A DNA stretch of 64,000 nt from Echinicola marina (GTDB lineage Bacteria; Bacteroidota; Bacteroidia; Cytophagales; Cyclobacteriaceae), in the NCBI RefSeq assembly GCF_020463795.1, contig NZ_CP080025.1, positions 4,151,501 to 4,215,500 on the forward strand, read 5' to 3'. The notes below the pieces were generated by a model, which did no database searches, had not been told where the DNA came from, and saw only the letters and a program-made list of their open reading frames with translations. Each line of letters begins with the position of its first letter. The first letter of the stretch is position 1. A program made the position numbers and the translations under genes. Positions 17,337 through 25,980 of the stretch are shown piece by piece.

Positions 17337-17370
17337 AAAAAATGGGTATGGTATCCCATGTTTAAGTTTT

Positions 17371-18207
17371 TTAGGTTTTTGAATTTAATTTTTCAATAAA
17401 AAGGAGTACCCCTAAAAATATAATAGGGCCTAGTGTCGCTGTAAGGACTATAATTACCCATGACTTGGTGTACCACTTTTGGTTTTTAATAAATTCCAAC
17501 TTTGTTTCATTGGCATTCTTGATAATATCGAAAGAAGCTGAATTGATATCAATATATGGAGTTTCAGATGTGTAAATTCGGTTTATTTCCGCTTTATAGT
17601 CTTCAGGAATCACCCTTTTTGAACCTTTGTGGTTTACACTGATATTATATACTGCATTTCTGAATATACTCTCTTCTAGTTTGTTCCAAAACTCAGGGGT
17701 ATTTAAATTTGAAATGATCCGCTTTGAATCACAGCTTCTAAGGTTATTTCCTAATAATATACCTAGGGAATACCCCACTCCAAAACCAGTGATTGCAGAT
17801 ACAACTATTGTTATTGACCTTCTTGCGACTATTTTAAATTTAGAAGCATTAGAAAATTTATAAACATCCTTTATGGTCCAGCCCCCAAACGCTCCTCCCA
17901 TTAGCGTTGTTAGCGTCCCCAGTTTGAATGGCGTTTCTGAATCTGTCAAGTCAATACTGGAAAAGGCATTGAAAGCGCTTTCTTCCAATGCTATTTTATT
18001 GTTGTTTACATCATAGGAAATATAGGGTGTTTCTGAACAATGATAAACTAGGATAGTATTTCCCATATTGTCTATTTCAACGCTAGTCTGTTCTATAGCA
18101 TAATCTAATAGAGCCCTTTCACTATTTGCTCTAACCAATCCCCAAATTCCTCCTAGGACCAGAAAAATGAAATAGGCAGTTGTGGCAATAATTTTGATAT
18201 CACTCAT
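17371..18207 (-). CDS. Hypothetical multi-pass membrane protein
   Basis: 278 residues. Hydrophobic segments lie at about 7-25, 92-110 (a glycine-rich GTLTTLMGGAFGGWTI), 130-152 (TIVVSAITGFGVGYSLGILLG) and 250-270 (SWVIIVLTATLGPIIFLGVL), giving about four membrane passes with two soluble domains between. No family recognised. It is transcribed toward the IS element and has an AT-rich upstream region. Low G+C fits other cargo genes of the island. Function unknown. Confidence 0.65.
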   Translation of the reverse strand: MSDIKIIATTAYFIFLVLGGIWGLVRANSERALLDYAIEQTSVEIDNMGNTILVYHCSETPYISYDVNNNKIALEESAFNAFSSIDLTDSETPFKLGTLTTLMGGAFGGWTIKDVYKFSNASKFKIVARRSITIVVSAITGFGVGYSLGILLGNNLRSCDSKRIISNLNTPEFWNKLEESIFRNAVYNISVNHKGSKRVIPEDYKAEINRIYTSETPYIDINSASFDIIKNANETKLEFIKNQKWYTKSWVIIVLTATLGPIIFLGVLLFIEKLNSKT

Positions 18208-18589
18208 GATATTTAACCATTAAAAAGCAAATTCCAAATAAAATTAACAGGTTGGAATACAGTGTTTTGATATTAATATTTTCCTAATTTATTATATAAG
18301 ATGCCAAATACAAATATTTTTTATTTATCCTAATACAGATTATTAAATGATAGTGCTAAAAATGGGTATTACATTCATAAAAATTAAATGATGGCTGAAA
18401 TTGTTATGTTTTTCCAATTCATTAATCATGTAACAATTTAGCTTTCGGGCTGCTGAAGCGGCCAAGAGTGTCCGGCATAAACACTGTCCTGCCCGCATGG
18501 CCCTCATTTATTCCGTTGCCACTTGGCCTTGATTGCCCTCAAGCTGGGATGGTACCATAATTAATTTCTAACCATTAAATCGAAATATT
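18208..18589. other. Intergenic stretch upstream of the RadC-like gene
   Basis: No gene seen. The left half is very AT-rich; the right half (about 18440-18555) is abruptly G+C-richer and contains GCTGCTGAAGCGGCC-like sequence, suggesting a junction between two pieces of transferred DNA. The region should hold the divergent promoters. Confidence 0.45.
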
Positions 18590-19060
18590 ATGGATACCAA
18601 GAACAAAGACATCGTTTCCAACCAAGTAGCCGAAATCGTACTTAGCTATCGTCCCAATTCAAAGGTCTCTGAGAAACCACAAATCGTCTCTTCCCTGACA
18701 GCCAATAGGATTTTAAGGGCCAATTGGGACGAATCGAAAATAGCTTTTATAGAAGAATTTAAGGTCATTCTCCTTAACAGGGCAAACAGAGTACTTGGGA
18801 TAATCAATGCCTCATCTGGAGGAACAGCTGGAACCGTAGTGGATTTAAAAGTGATATTTGGAGCTGCCATGAAATCGTCAGCATCGGCCATGATAATTGC
18901 CCATAACCACCCCTCAGGAACGATGAAGCCCAGTGAACAGGATAAACGCCTCACCGAAAAGATGGTGAAGGCAGGAAAACTATTGGAACTTCCGGTACTT
19001 GACCATATTATCCTAACTCCCGAAGGGTATTATTCTTTCGCAGATGATGGAGGGCTGTAA
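18590..19060 (+). CDS. radC: RadC-like JAB/MPN domain protein
   Basis: 156 residues, essentially the C-terminal metal-binding domain of RadC without the N-terminal helix-hairpin-helix part. The JAMM motif HNHPSGTMKPSEQD gives H105, H107, S115 and D118 as zinc ligands and active-site residues. Such short RadC-like proteins are very common in Bacteroidota conjugative elements; their role is not settled, and a function in DNA repair is doubtful. The stop codon lies inside its terminator hairpin. Its presence supports the mobile origin of this region. Confidence 0.9.
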   Translation: MDTKNKDIVSNQVAEIVLSYRPNSKVSEKPQIVSSLTANRILRANWDESKIAFIEEFKVILLNRANRVLGIINASSGGTAGTVVDLKVIFGAAMKSSASAMIIAHNHPSGTMKPSEQDKRLTEKMVKAGKLLELPVLDHIILTPEGYYSFADDGGL

Positions 19061-19074
19061 GGCCCTTTTTTTAT
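19051..19074 (+). terminator. Terminator overlapping the radC stop codon
   Basis: AGGGC (19051-19055), loop TGTAAG, GCCCT and seven T. The TAA stop of radC is in the loop. Confidence 0.8.
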
Positions 19075-19237
19075 TGCTGATATTTTTTTAGTTTTATCTT
19101 GATCAAGATGATGTACTTTTTGCCGCTACATCTTGTATTCGTGCCTTTTTGATTTTTTAAAGGAGGGAAAATATTAGCCCCTACTGGGGTTTAACTGGTG
19201 AATATTTCATATCTAAATGTTTTAGGTTTTTGAAAAA

Positions 19238-19378
19238 ATGGCGAAAATGATCACACCAGCAAAGGCCCAACAAATTCTTAGGGAAAACGGTTTGGTGGTT
19301 TCTGAAGAGAAAGCCTACCAAATTATAGATTTTATGTATGATACGGCAGAAATGCTCATAAAAACACTAAAAACATGA
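19238..19378 (+). CDS. Conserved small protein upstream of a serine recombinase
   Basis: 46 residues from ATG 19238, starting MAKMITPAKAQQILRENGL and continuing with a helix VSEEKAYQIIDFMYDTAEML. Its stop overlaps the recombinase ATG (ATGA at 19375), so the two are translationally coupled. I have seen the pattern 'ITP.qA..iL..nG..v....A..il.fly' in short proteins beside Bacteroidota recombinases; it may help or control the recombinase, or the reading of its message. The open frame, the coupling and the conserved pattern make it a real gene. Confidence 0.75.
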   Translation: MAKMITPAKAQQILRENGLVVSEEKAYQIIDFMYDTAEMLIKTLKT

Positions 19379-20931
19379 AAGTAGCAGATCTATATATTAG
19401 GGTAAGTACAGATGAACAAGCTGATAAAGGATATTCTCAGAGGAACCAAGAAGAAATGTTAAGAAAATACTGTAACACAAATGGTATTATCGTCAATAGA
19501 GTAGTTTTCGAAGATTTTTCCGCCAAAACTTTCTTTAGGCCAGAATGGTCGAAATTATTGGCACAATTTGAAAATCAAATGAATACTAGATCCAATTTGT
19601 TACTTTTTACAAAGTGGGATCGTTTCTCAAGAAATGCTGGGGATGCCTATATGATGATCAATACTTTAAGAAAATTAGGTATTGAACCCCAAGCAATTGA
19701 ACAACCACTTGACTTGTCAGTCCCTGAAAATAAAATGATGCTAGCATTTTATTTGGCAGCACCAGAAGTAGAAAATGATCGTAGGGCACTTAATGTAATT
19801 CATGGTATGAGAAGGGCATTAAAAGAAGGCCGTTGGCTTTGGCATGCACCTTATGGGTATAAAAATACCAAAAGTCCTGATGGTCGCCCCACAATTGAAA
19901 TAATGGAAGATGAGGCCAAGCATATGAGATGGATTTTCAATAAGATATTGGAAGGCACATATTCTTCTGAAAATGTTTTGTTAATGGCTAGAAGGAGGGG
20001 GGCTCAATTAAAGAAAAACCGTTTTTGGGGTCTAATAAGGAAAGAGTTTTACTGCGGAAAAATATTAGTCCCTGAATATAACGGAGAACAGGCCTATTAT
20101 GTAAAAGGTCAACATGTACCCTTGATTAGTGAAAGCGATTTTTACAGGATTCAGGAAATCTTAGAAGCCAAAAAGAAAAAAATCCGTAGGGTATCAATAA
20201 TAAGTAATGATGAGGTTCCACTTAGAGGTTTTTTAAATTGCCCTAAATGTTCATATAAACTGACAGCGAGTGCATCAAAGGGAAGGAATAAATATTACCA
20301 CTATTACCACTGTACATCCAAATGTGGAGTGCGTTTTCGTGCAGCAGAAGTAAATCGTGCATTTATTAAAGAGTTAAGAAAATTTAGATTACAAGATTCA
20401 GCTGAGAAATTATTTGAAATTATTCTTAATCAGGTAATAGAACGTGAAAATAAAACTATTAATTCTGAAAGGAATAAATTGGTAAGCGAAATAGAAGTAG
20501 AGAATAACAAATTATCCAAAGCAAGAAAATTATTATTGGAAGACACATTATCACCTGAAGATTTTAAACTTATCAAAGAGGAGACTTTAAATAAAATTTC
20601 TATCCTAGAGACCCAAATAGATAAAATTCGAACCAAACCAAAAATTGATAATCAAAATCTCCTTAGAAAGGCCCTAAAATACGTTTCAAGATTAGATGAA
20701 CTGTTTGAAAAATTAGATAATGAAGGAAAAAGAAAACTAATCGGTTCGATGTATAAGGAAAATTGGGTGTTTGATGGGATAACACATCGAACCACTTTAA
20801 CCAATGAAGTGGCAAGATCTATCTATTTGATTAACAAATACATATGGTTTAAAAAAAGAAGTCCAAAGTCTAAAATTGAGACTTTGGACACTTGGGTGGG
20901 CCCACCTGGGCTCGAACCAGGGACCCCTTGA
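19375..20931 (+). CDS. Large serine recombinase (integrase of the island)
   Basis: 518 residues. The resolvase domain (1-150) has the catalytic Ser11 in YIRVSTDEQ, and FTKWDRFSRNAGDA with the arginines of the active site. The recombinase domain follows (LWHAPYGYK, ~160-270), then a zinc ribbon with C289, C292, C313 and C317, and a coiled-coil region (about 355-430). This is the layout of large serine integrases, which join attP to attB and need a directionality factor to reverse. The last residues, TWVGPPGLEPGTP, are not part of the family: they are read from the tRNA gene on the other strand, so the original C-terminus has probably been replaced or extended by integration there. Low G+C compared with the tra genes. 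An intact active site suggests function. Confidence 0.9.
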   Translation: MKVADLYIRVSTDEQADKGYSQRNQEEMLRKYCNTNGIIVNRVVFEDFSAKTFFRPEWSKLLAQFENQMNTRSNLLLFTKWDRFSRNAGDAYMMINTLRKLGIEPQAIEQPLDLSVPENKMMLAFYLAAPEVENDRRALNVIHGMRRALKEGRWLWHAPYGYKNTKSPDGRPTIEIMEDEAKHMRWIFNKILEGTYSSENVLLMARRRGAQLKKNRFWGLIRKEFYCGKILVPEYNGEQAYYVKGQHVPLISESDFYRIQEILEAKKKKIRRVSIISNDEVPLRGFLNCPKCSYKLTASASKGRNKYYHYYHCTSKCGVRFRAAEVNRAFIKELRKFRLQDSAEKLFEIILNQVIERENKTINSERNKLVSEIEVENNKLSKARKLLLEDTLSPEDFKLIKEETLNKISILETQIDKIRTKPKIDNQNLLRKALKYVSRLDELFEKLDNEGKRKLIGSMYKENWVFDGITHRTTLTNEVARSIYLINKYIWFKKRSPKSKIETLDTWVGPPGLEPGTP

Positions 20932-20970
20932 TTATGAGTCAAGTGCTCTAACCAGCTGAGCTATAGGCCC
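20897..20970 (-). tRNA. tRNA with anticodon CAT (Met or lysidine-modified Ile)
   Basis: Reading the minus strand from 20970: acceptor GGGCCTA, D-arm TAGCTCAGCTGGTTAGAGC, anticodon arm TTGACTCATAATCAA with loop CTCATAA, variable loop, T-arm CCTGGTTCGAGCCCAGG, and acceptor TGGGCCC closing with a discriminator A at 20897. All four stems pair. CCA is not encoded. The anticodon CAT could be elongator Met or tRNA-Ile2; the GACTCATAATC stem looks more like Ile2, but I cannot decide. Its 3' end overlaps the recombinase stop by 35 bp and is the likely attachment site. Confidence 0.93.
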
Positions 20971-21102
20971 GGAAAAGCATTTTACCTGAATTTTTCAGTG
21001 GATCAAATCATGTAACCAATCGAAATCGCTTAGATAACTTTTTCCTTGCTTTTGGGAATGCAATGTTACATATTTGATTTCAAAACAACAACATTTACCT
21101 AT

Positions 21103-21735
21103 ATGAAAATTGATAAAAATGTGGATTTTTTTGTCTTCGATCTCGGTGGAGTGATCATTGATTTGGATATTCCATTTACCCTCAAGCAATTAGATGAAAG
21201 TTTAGTAAATGGTAATAATACGGTTAAAGAAAACTTTATGGCGCATCCTGTACACCATGCCTATGAAAAAGGGGAAATTGACGATGCTACTTTTAGAACA
21301 GAAATAAGAAATGTTTTCAAAAAAGAATGGACAGACCAAGAAATAGATAGTATTTGGAATGCGATGCTGGGGAAAATCCCAATGCATAAAATCGAATTAT
21401 TGAGAGCGCTTAGGAAAACACATCCAGTTTATATGCTTTCCAATACCAATGCCATTCATTTTAGAAGGGTAGAGGAAATTTTATTGGCAGAAACTGGCGT
21501 TGGGAAATTTGAAGAGTTGTTTGACCACCTATTCTTGAGTTATGAAATGGCGTGTAGAAAACCTGATACGATAATTTATGAGAAGGTCTTGGAGCATATT
21601 GGTCAATCAGGTGAAAAAGGAGTTTTTTTTGATGACACTGCTCAGAACCTTGTTGGGGCTGAAGCGGTTGGTTTAAAGACTTGTCATATTAATCACCCTA
21701 ATGCATTGATGGATTACTTTAATAATGTACAGTAA
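21103..21735 (+). CDS. HAD-family hydrolase
   Basis: 210 residues from ATG 21103, chosen because the conserved core begins just after it; the frame is open from 21046. HAD motif I is VFDLGGVIIDLD with nucleophile D13; motif II is MLSNTNAIHF; a Lys in MACRKPDTIIYEK gives motif III; motif IV is VFFDDTAQNL. This is the subfamily with a helical cap (HAD-IA, epoxide-hydrolase N-terminal/YihX-like), usually phosphatases of sugar phosphates such as glucose-1-phosphate or of FMN. Substrate not determined. It overlaps the next gene by 11 bp, so the two are probably co-translated. Confidence 0.88.
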   Translation: MKIDKNVDFFVFDLGGVIIDLDIPFTLKQLDESLVNGNNTVKENFMAHPVHHAYEKGEIDDATFRTEIRNVFKKEWTDQEIDSIWNAMLGKIPMHKIELLRALRKTHPVYMLSNTNAIHFRRVEEILLAETGVGKFEELFDHLFLSYEMACRKPDTIIYEKVLEHIGQSGEKGVFFDDTAQNLVGAEAVGLKTCHINHPNALMDYFNNVQ

Positions 21736-22831
21736 AAAAGAATATTTCCGCCATATATCCCTTTTCATTGTTACCTTTATTTGTGCTACGCTTGCAGGCG
21801 CAGAGTGGCTGTATGGAAGGTCTTTGATTTCCAGTGAAAACCCATTGACATGGCCTTATTTTATTAAATCAATGGCCTTTTCTATTCCGTTTATAGGTAT
21901 ACTTTTGATCCATGAATTGGGACATTTGTTTACTTCCATTTATCATAAGGTCAAGTCTTCTCTGCCTTTTTTTATTCCATTTTGGCTGGGCTTTATAGGT
22001 GCCCCATCTATAGGAACCATGGGGGCGATCATTAAGATGAAGTCCATGGTCAGTAGTAGGAAAAAGTTTTTTGATATTGGTGTAGCTGGACCTTTGGCAG
22101 GATTTATCATTGCCTTTGGGGTTTTGGTTTATGGCTTTGTGAATTTACCTGAGGCAGACTATATCTATGAAATTCATCCTGAGTACCTAGATCCAGATTA
22201 CAGTAAGGAAGAAGCTGCTGCTTTGGATATAGAACTGGGCTATAATTTGCTTTTTTTAGTTATGGAGAAAGCATTGGCTGATCCTCAGAAAATGCCCAAT
22301 ATGGGAGAATTGATTCATTATCCGTTCTTATTTGCAGGTTATCTCGCCCTGTTTTTTACAGCATTGAACTTATTGCCCATTGGACAATTGGACGGTGGGC
22401 ATGTGATTTTTGGATTGTTTCCCCAAACTCACAAGCTGATATCCTTGGTCTTTTATAGCCTTTTTATGCTTTTTGCTGGGCTAGGAATTGTCAATCCCTA
22501 CATGGATACCAGTTATCTCCTTATTGCTTTGCCACTTTATATTGGCTTTGTTTTCATCTGTTTTAGAAAGACCAGCCTTAGTCTTCAGTCCAAATGGGCA
22601 TTGGTGCTGAGCATAGTGGTCTTGCAATATTGTATCAGTTATTTTTATCCCCAGGTGGAAGGCTATAATGGATGGCTTCTCTTTGGGTTTCTGTTGGGCA
22701 GGGTAGTGGGGATTGAACACCCGCCAGTGATTGATGGTAGACCATTAAATGGCCCCAGGAAAGTTCTCGCTTGGTTGGCTATTCTGATTTTTATCCTATG
22801 TTTTACTCCCCAGCCTTTTCAGATTAGTTGA
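21725..22831 (+). CDS. Site-2 protease family membrane metalloprotease (M50)
   Basis: 368 residues, with about seven membrane segments. The zinc site HELGH is at residues 63-67 inside the second segment, and the third ligand region LPIGQLDGGHV lies at about 220-230 in a later segment, as in S2P-type intramembrane proteases. GAPSIGTMGAIIKM after the HELGH helix is the usual re-entrant loop. No PDZ domain is seen, so it is the minimal type. It overlaps the HAD gene. Likely substrates are membrane-bound regulators or signal-peptide remnants, unknown here. The gene ends just before a long palindromic terminator. Confidence 0.9.
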   Translation: MYSKKEYFRHISLFIVTFICATLAGAEWLYGRSLISSENPLTWPYFIKSMAFSIPFIGILLIHELGHLFTSIYHKVKSSLPFFIPFWLGFIGAPSIGTMGAIIKMKSMVSSRKKFFDIGVAGPLAGFIIAFGVLVYGFVNLPEADYIYEIHPEYLDPDYSKEEAAALDIELGYNLLFLVMEKALADPQKMPNMGELIHYPFLFAGYLALFFTALNLLPIGQLDGGHVIFGLFPQTHKLISLVFYSLFMLFAGLGIVNPYMDTSYLLIALPLYIGFVFICFRKTSLSLQSKWALVLSIVVLQYCISYFYPQVEGYNGWLLFGFLLGRVVGIEHPPVIDGRPLNGPRKVLAWLAILIFILCFTPQPFQIS

Positions 22832-22879
22832 TAGTGCCATAAAATCTTAATTAATAGGAGAAGATAGGAGGGGATCAAA

Positions 22880-22913
22880 TAGAAGAAGAGTAGGAATTCC
22901 TACTCTTCTTCTA
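22880..22913. terminator. Bidirectional terminator, 34-bp perfect palindrome
   Basis: The sequence is its own reverse complement over 34 bp, centred on 22896/22897 (GGAATTCC). It separates two converging genes and contains the last four codons and the stop codon of the rhodanese gene on the minus strand. Confidence 0.75.
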
Positions 22914-23205
22914 ATTCTCTATAAGCTAAAATTCCACCAAGTACATTTCTTACCTTGGTATAGCCTTTGGTCTCTAAGAATTGTTTGGCATTTCCACTTC
23001 TGGCTCCTGAGCGACAGTGGACCACCAATTCCTCATTTTTGTATTTTTCTATTTCCTCTAAGGAATGTGGGAGCTGTGCCAAAGGAATGTTTAGGGCCCC
23101 TAAATTATCCTCCTCATATTCCCATTCTTCGCGAACATCCAAAAAGGCAAACTTTTCATTTTTGTCTAACCTTTCTTTTAATTCTTCTACTGTAATGTCT
23201 TCCAT
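22900..23205 (-). CDS. Rhodanese-like domain protein
   Basis: 101 residues, a single rhodanese domain. It has the CH2A-type FLDVREEWEYE segment near residues 21-31 and the active loop VVHCRSGARSGN with Cys64 as the likely sulfur carrier. Such small cytoplasmic rhodaneses transfer sulfur from thiosulfate or persulfide donors. The C-terminal LEEE run and the stop lie within the palindromic terminator. It is 2 bp downstream of a T9SS cargo gene and may share its message. Confidence 0.9.
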   Translation of the reverse strand: MEDITVEELKERLDKNEKFAFLDVREEWEYEEDNLGALNIPLAQLPHSLEEIEKYKNEELVVHCRSGARSGNAKQFLETKGYTKVRNVLGGILAYRELEEE

Positions 23206-23207
23206 AA

Positions 23208-25052
23208 TTATTTTACTAAAATTCTAATTGTTTGGGTAGTGTTGCCTTTCCAAGCTTTGATAAAGTAAACACCTTCTTGCTTGCTGACAAAATTAATGAT
23301 TTTACCATTTTCAGAAGGTGCTACAGAAATATTTATTTCCCTGCCAAATGCATCATACATTTTGACAAGGTCAAATTCTCCTTTTATGTTAACCCTATTT
23401 TGTGTAGCAGGGTTCGGGTATGCTTCTATTCTTGAGCCTGGTTGGGTATCTTCACCAACTTCTGGTGGATCTATTTGAAGGTGGGGGCGGATCATTAGAG
23501 AACCCTTTACTTCTGTATTTCCCTGCCAAGTGCCATTGGTATTATAAAACACTTCCTCAGAGCTGTCATTGGATTTATCTAAGCCGATATGGACAAATTC
23601 ATTGGTGAATTGCATAAAGCCCACATAAAACACACCATCTACTTGTATGGCAGTATCCAATTCGAATTTGGTAAATGTTTCCAGAGACGTTTTAGCTTGT
23701 ATCAATACTTCTTTTGTGAACTTTGCAGGCTCCTCTGGATCGGACCAAATCATTAGGTCTACAGCTGTCCCACTTTGGGCGGCATTGGTGAAGTTGATAC
23801 TGATGGCATTGATATATGCAGTTTCAGAACTTTCAAATCTTACTGCTAACATCCCAGATCTTTGGTTGATACCAGCGGCATAATCCACGGTGCCCCGGTC
23901 ATAGGCATAATAATCCTGAATGGAAATAGTGGTTTTGATGCTATCATTGATGCGGAAATCGACAGACTCATGATAAGTGGTATCATTGTCTTGAATTTCA
24001 TCAATGAGATAATTGTCTCCCGAACTTAAATAAACCAAGCTTTCCATATCAAAAGCTACTTCCCTTTCTTCCATATTCCACGTAGTAGGGGAAGCACTGC
24101 TAAAATCCCTACGTTCATTGGCTAGTGGAACCGGATTAAATGGTGTATTGGCATTTAAGCTCATGATAAGTGCTTTACTCTCCTTTTCCCTAAGCAGAAT
24201 GGAATATTCCATTGCCCGGAACCGATCATTTAGATTATTAAATTGGTTGTGGATGCCGGTCAAAAGGGGAGTAGGATCGGCATTTAGCTCAAATAAAGGG
24301 ATGGTATTGTATTTTCCAAAGAAGTTACTGTTTGCTTGAGTTAAGGCTCGGTCCTGATAATTCAAATCGCTTGGATTTCTGCCACTATTCAGAAAGATAT
24401 AATCAACTAACCAAGTATCAAAAGGACCAGAGAACCTTCCCGAATTTTGGAATTTGAACTGAAAATCGCTGTGGAAATAAATTGGTGCCAAAGGCAATAT
24501 TTCCTGTTGGAAGTCTTGTATTTCTACGCCACCATACTGCTCCCATGCTGTATTCCAATTGCCCAAGGAATCCAAAAACAAAAGCGCCAGTTTGTCCGCT
24601 TCATCAGGTAATTCAGCTTTTCCACCAGCTTGCCAGAAGAAACTGAAATAAGTACTGGTTCTCTCATGTTCTTCCAGTCCGCCCAAGTCAATTACTTGGG
24701 ATGTCAACTGATCAGAGGGGCCGGAAAGGGTAATGTCCGTGCTATATGGCTGTCCGTTGGATTTGGTGCCATCCAGCACCGCTACGCCGATGCTAGGGGC
24801 GTCTATGGCTGCGCCAAAGCTTATGTTTGCTCCTTGATTGATCCATTTAGTGGTGTCGATAGAACTGGAAGAGAAATCGTCCCAAAATGGCAAAAGCAAA
24901 GGTGTCACCTGAACCTTTGCTTGAATGTTTTTTCTTTTTGATACTGGGGTGCTCCTGTCCACTCCCAGCTGCCTCAATTGTGCTAGTGCCTGCTGTGTGA
25001 AAAATGGCAGAAATATCAAAAAGTAAATCCCTATTTTAGCTTTTAAGCGCAT
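23208..25052 (-). CDS. Secreted protein with T9SS type A sorting domain
   Basis: 614 residues with a signal peptide (KIGIYFLIFLPFFTQQALAQ) and a C-terminal sorting domain of the T9SS type A kind (RIEAYPNPATQNRVNIKG ... GVYFIKAWKGN ... IRILVK). The middle is beta-rich and resembles the jelly-roll/fibronectin-like folds of large Bacteroidota surface proteins (e.g. FDTWLVDYIFLNSG), with no catalytic motif that I recognise. The protein should cross the outer membrane through the T9SS, be cleaved at the sorting domain and stay on the surface or be released. Its ATG overlaps the stop of the PASTA gene (TAATG), indicating coupling. Function unknown. Confidence 0.85.
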   Translation of the reverse strand: MRLKAKIGIYFLIFLPFFTQQALAQLRQLGVDRSTPVSKRKNIQAKVQVTPLLLPFWDDFSSSSIDTTKWINQGANISFGAAIDAPSIGVAVLDGTKSNGQPYSTDITLSGPSDQLTSQVIDLGGLEEHERTSTYFSFFWQAGGKAELPDEADKLALLFLDSLGNWNTAWEQYGGVEIQDFQQEILPLAPIYFHSDFQFKFQNSGRFSGPFDTWLVDYIFLNSGRNPSDLNYQDRALTQANSNFFGKYNTIPLFELNADPTPLLTGIHNQFNNLNDRFRAMEYSILLREKESKALIMSLNANTPFNPVPLANERRDFSSASPTTWNMEEREVAFDMESLVYLSSGDNYLIDEIQDNDTTYHESVDFRINDSIKTTISIQDYYAYDRGTVDYAAGINQRSGMLAVRFESSETAYINAISINFTNAAQSGTAVDLMIWSDPEEPAKFTKEVLIQAKTSLETFTKFELDTAIQVDGVFYVGFMQFTNEFVHIGLDKSNDSSEEVFYNTNGTWQGNTEVKGSLMIRPHLQIDPPEVGEDTQPGSRIEAYPNPATQNRVNIKGEFDLVKMYDAFGREINISVAPSENGKIINFVSKQEGVYFIKAWKGNTTQTIRILVK

Positions 25053-25825
25053 TAAAAATTGTTTTCATTTGCTAATTCTGAAATCCATACATCTATTAAT
25101 TCTCCGGTTTTGGCTTTAATGCCAGGAGGAGGTAATTGTTTGATAATTGTGCCTTTTGGTACCGTGTCAGAAGGAACATAACTAATCCTTCCTAATCTAA
25201 GCCCTGATCCCACCACTAGGAATTCCGCGTCTGACTCTTCCATGCCCACCAAATTTGGAATGGCCAAGGTCTGTTTACCCAATCCATCTCCCACGACAAG
25301 ATCAATCTGCGATCCTTTCGGGATTTCAAAGCCTTCCTTGATCGTTCTTCCATGAAGTTTTTGGTCCAATACTACATTTGGGGCAATATCCGGAACATAA
25401 ATGATTTCTCCCCTAACCAAACCATAATTGGCCAGCACTTCTTGTGCATTTTCCAAGGGGCTATTGACCAAATTAGGCATTTTGATCAAAGGTGCGTTTT
25501 GGGCATTCAAGGTAATGTAAATTTTCCTACCTTGCTTGACCTTGGCACCTGGCCTTGGATTTTGCTTGAGGACAGAGAGTGGTTTGGCATCAGCCACGAA
25601 TCCACTATCGGCGGAAACTTCATACCTTAAATCGCGATCATCCAAATAATCTTCGATTTCATCATAATGAAAATTCTCTAAATCAGGTACGGTTACCGTC
25701 TCTCCGTGATTGGTATATCCAGGTAGGTACACCTCAAAAAAGAAAAATAATAAGGCAAATAATAATCCCAAGATGATGATGAGGTGGGTTAAGATTTTTT
25801 TTGTGCCTGCTTTTATAGTACTCAT
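25052..25825 (-). CDS. PASTA-domain membrane protein without kinase domain
   Basis: 257 residues. A short basic N-terminus and one membrane segment (about 13-33) anchor the protein; the periplasmic part is three PASTA domains, starting at about 42 (VTVPDLENFHYDEIEDYLDD), 115 (IKMPNLVNSPLENAQEVL) and 187 (LAIPNLVGMEESDAEFLV), each followed by the proline-glycine turn (NPRPGAKVKQG; KLHGRTIKEG; LPPPGIKAKTG). PASTA domains bind peptidoglycan or muropeptides. In Firmicutes and Actinobacteria they sit on kinases or PBPs; here they stand alone, as is usual in Bacteroidota. A role in cell-wall sensing is inference. It is translationally coupled to the T9SS cargo gene after it. Confidence 0.9.
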   Translation of the reverse strand: MSTIKAGTKKILTHLIIILGLLFALLFFFFEVYLPGYTNHGETVTVPDLENFHYDEIEDYLDDRDLRYEVSADSGFVADAKPLSVLKQNPRPGAKVKQGRKIYITLNAQNAPLIKMPNLVNSPLENAQEVLANYGLVRGEIIYVPDIAPNVVLDQKLHGRTIKEGFEIPKGSQIDLVVGDGLGKQTLAIPNLVGMEESDAEFLVVGSGLRLGRISYVPSDTVPKGTIIKQLPPPGIKAKTGELIDVWISELANENNF

Positions 25826-25980
25826 TGATGAAAATTTGGTTATTAATCCCCTGTAAAGGTAATTTTAATTTTGTCTTCTAAGAATGATTTTTTTGATAAA
25901 TCGTTTACATCACCATAATAAACGTGCCAATAATTGTCAGAAACCGCTTATGTTATCAATCTTATTGCCGCAGATCAAGA

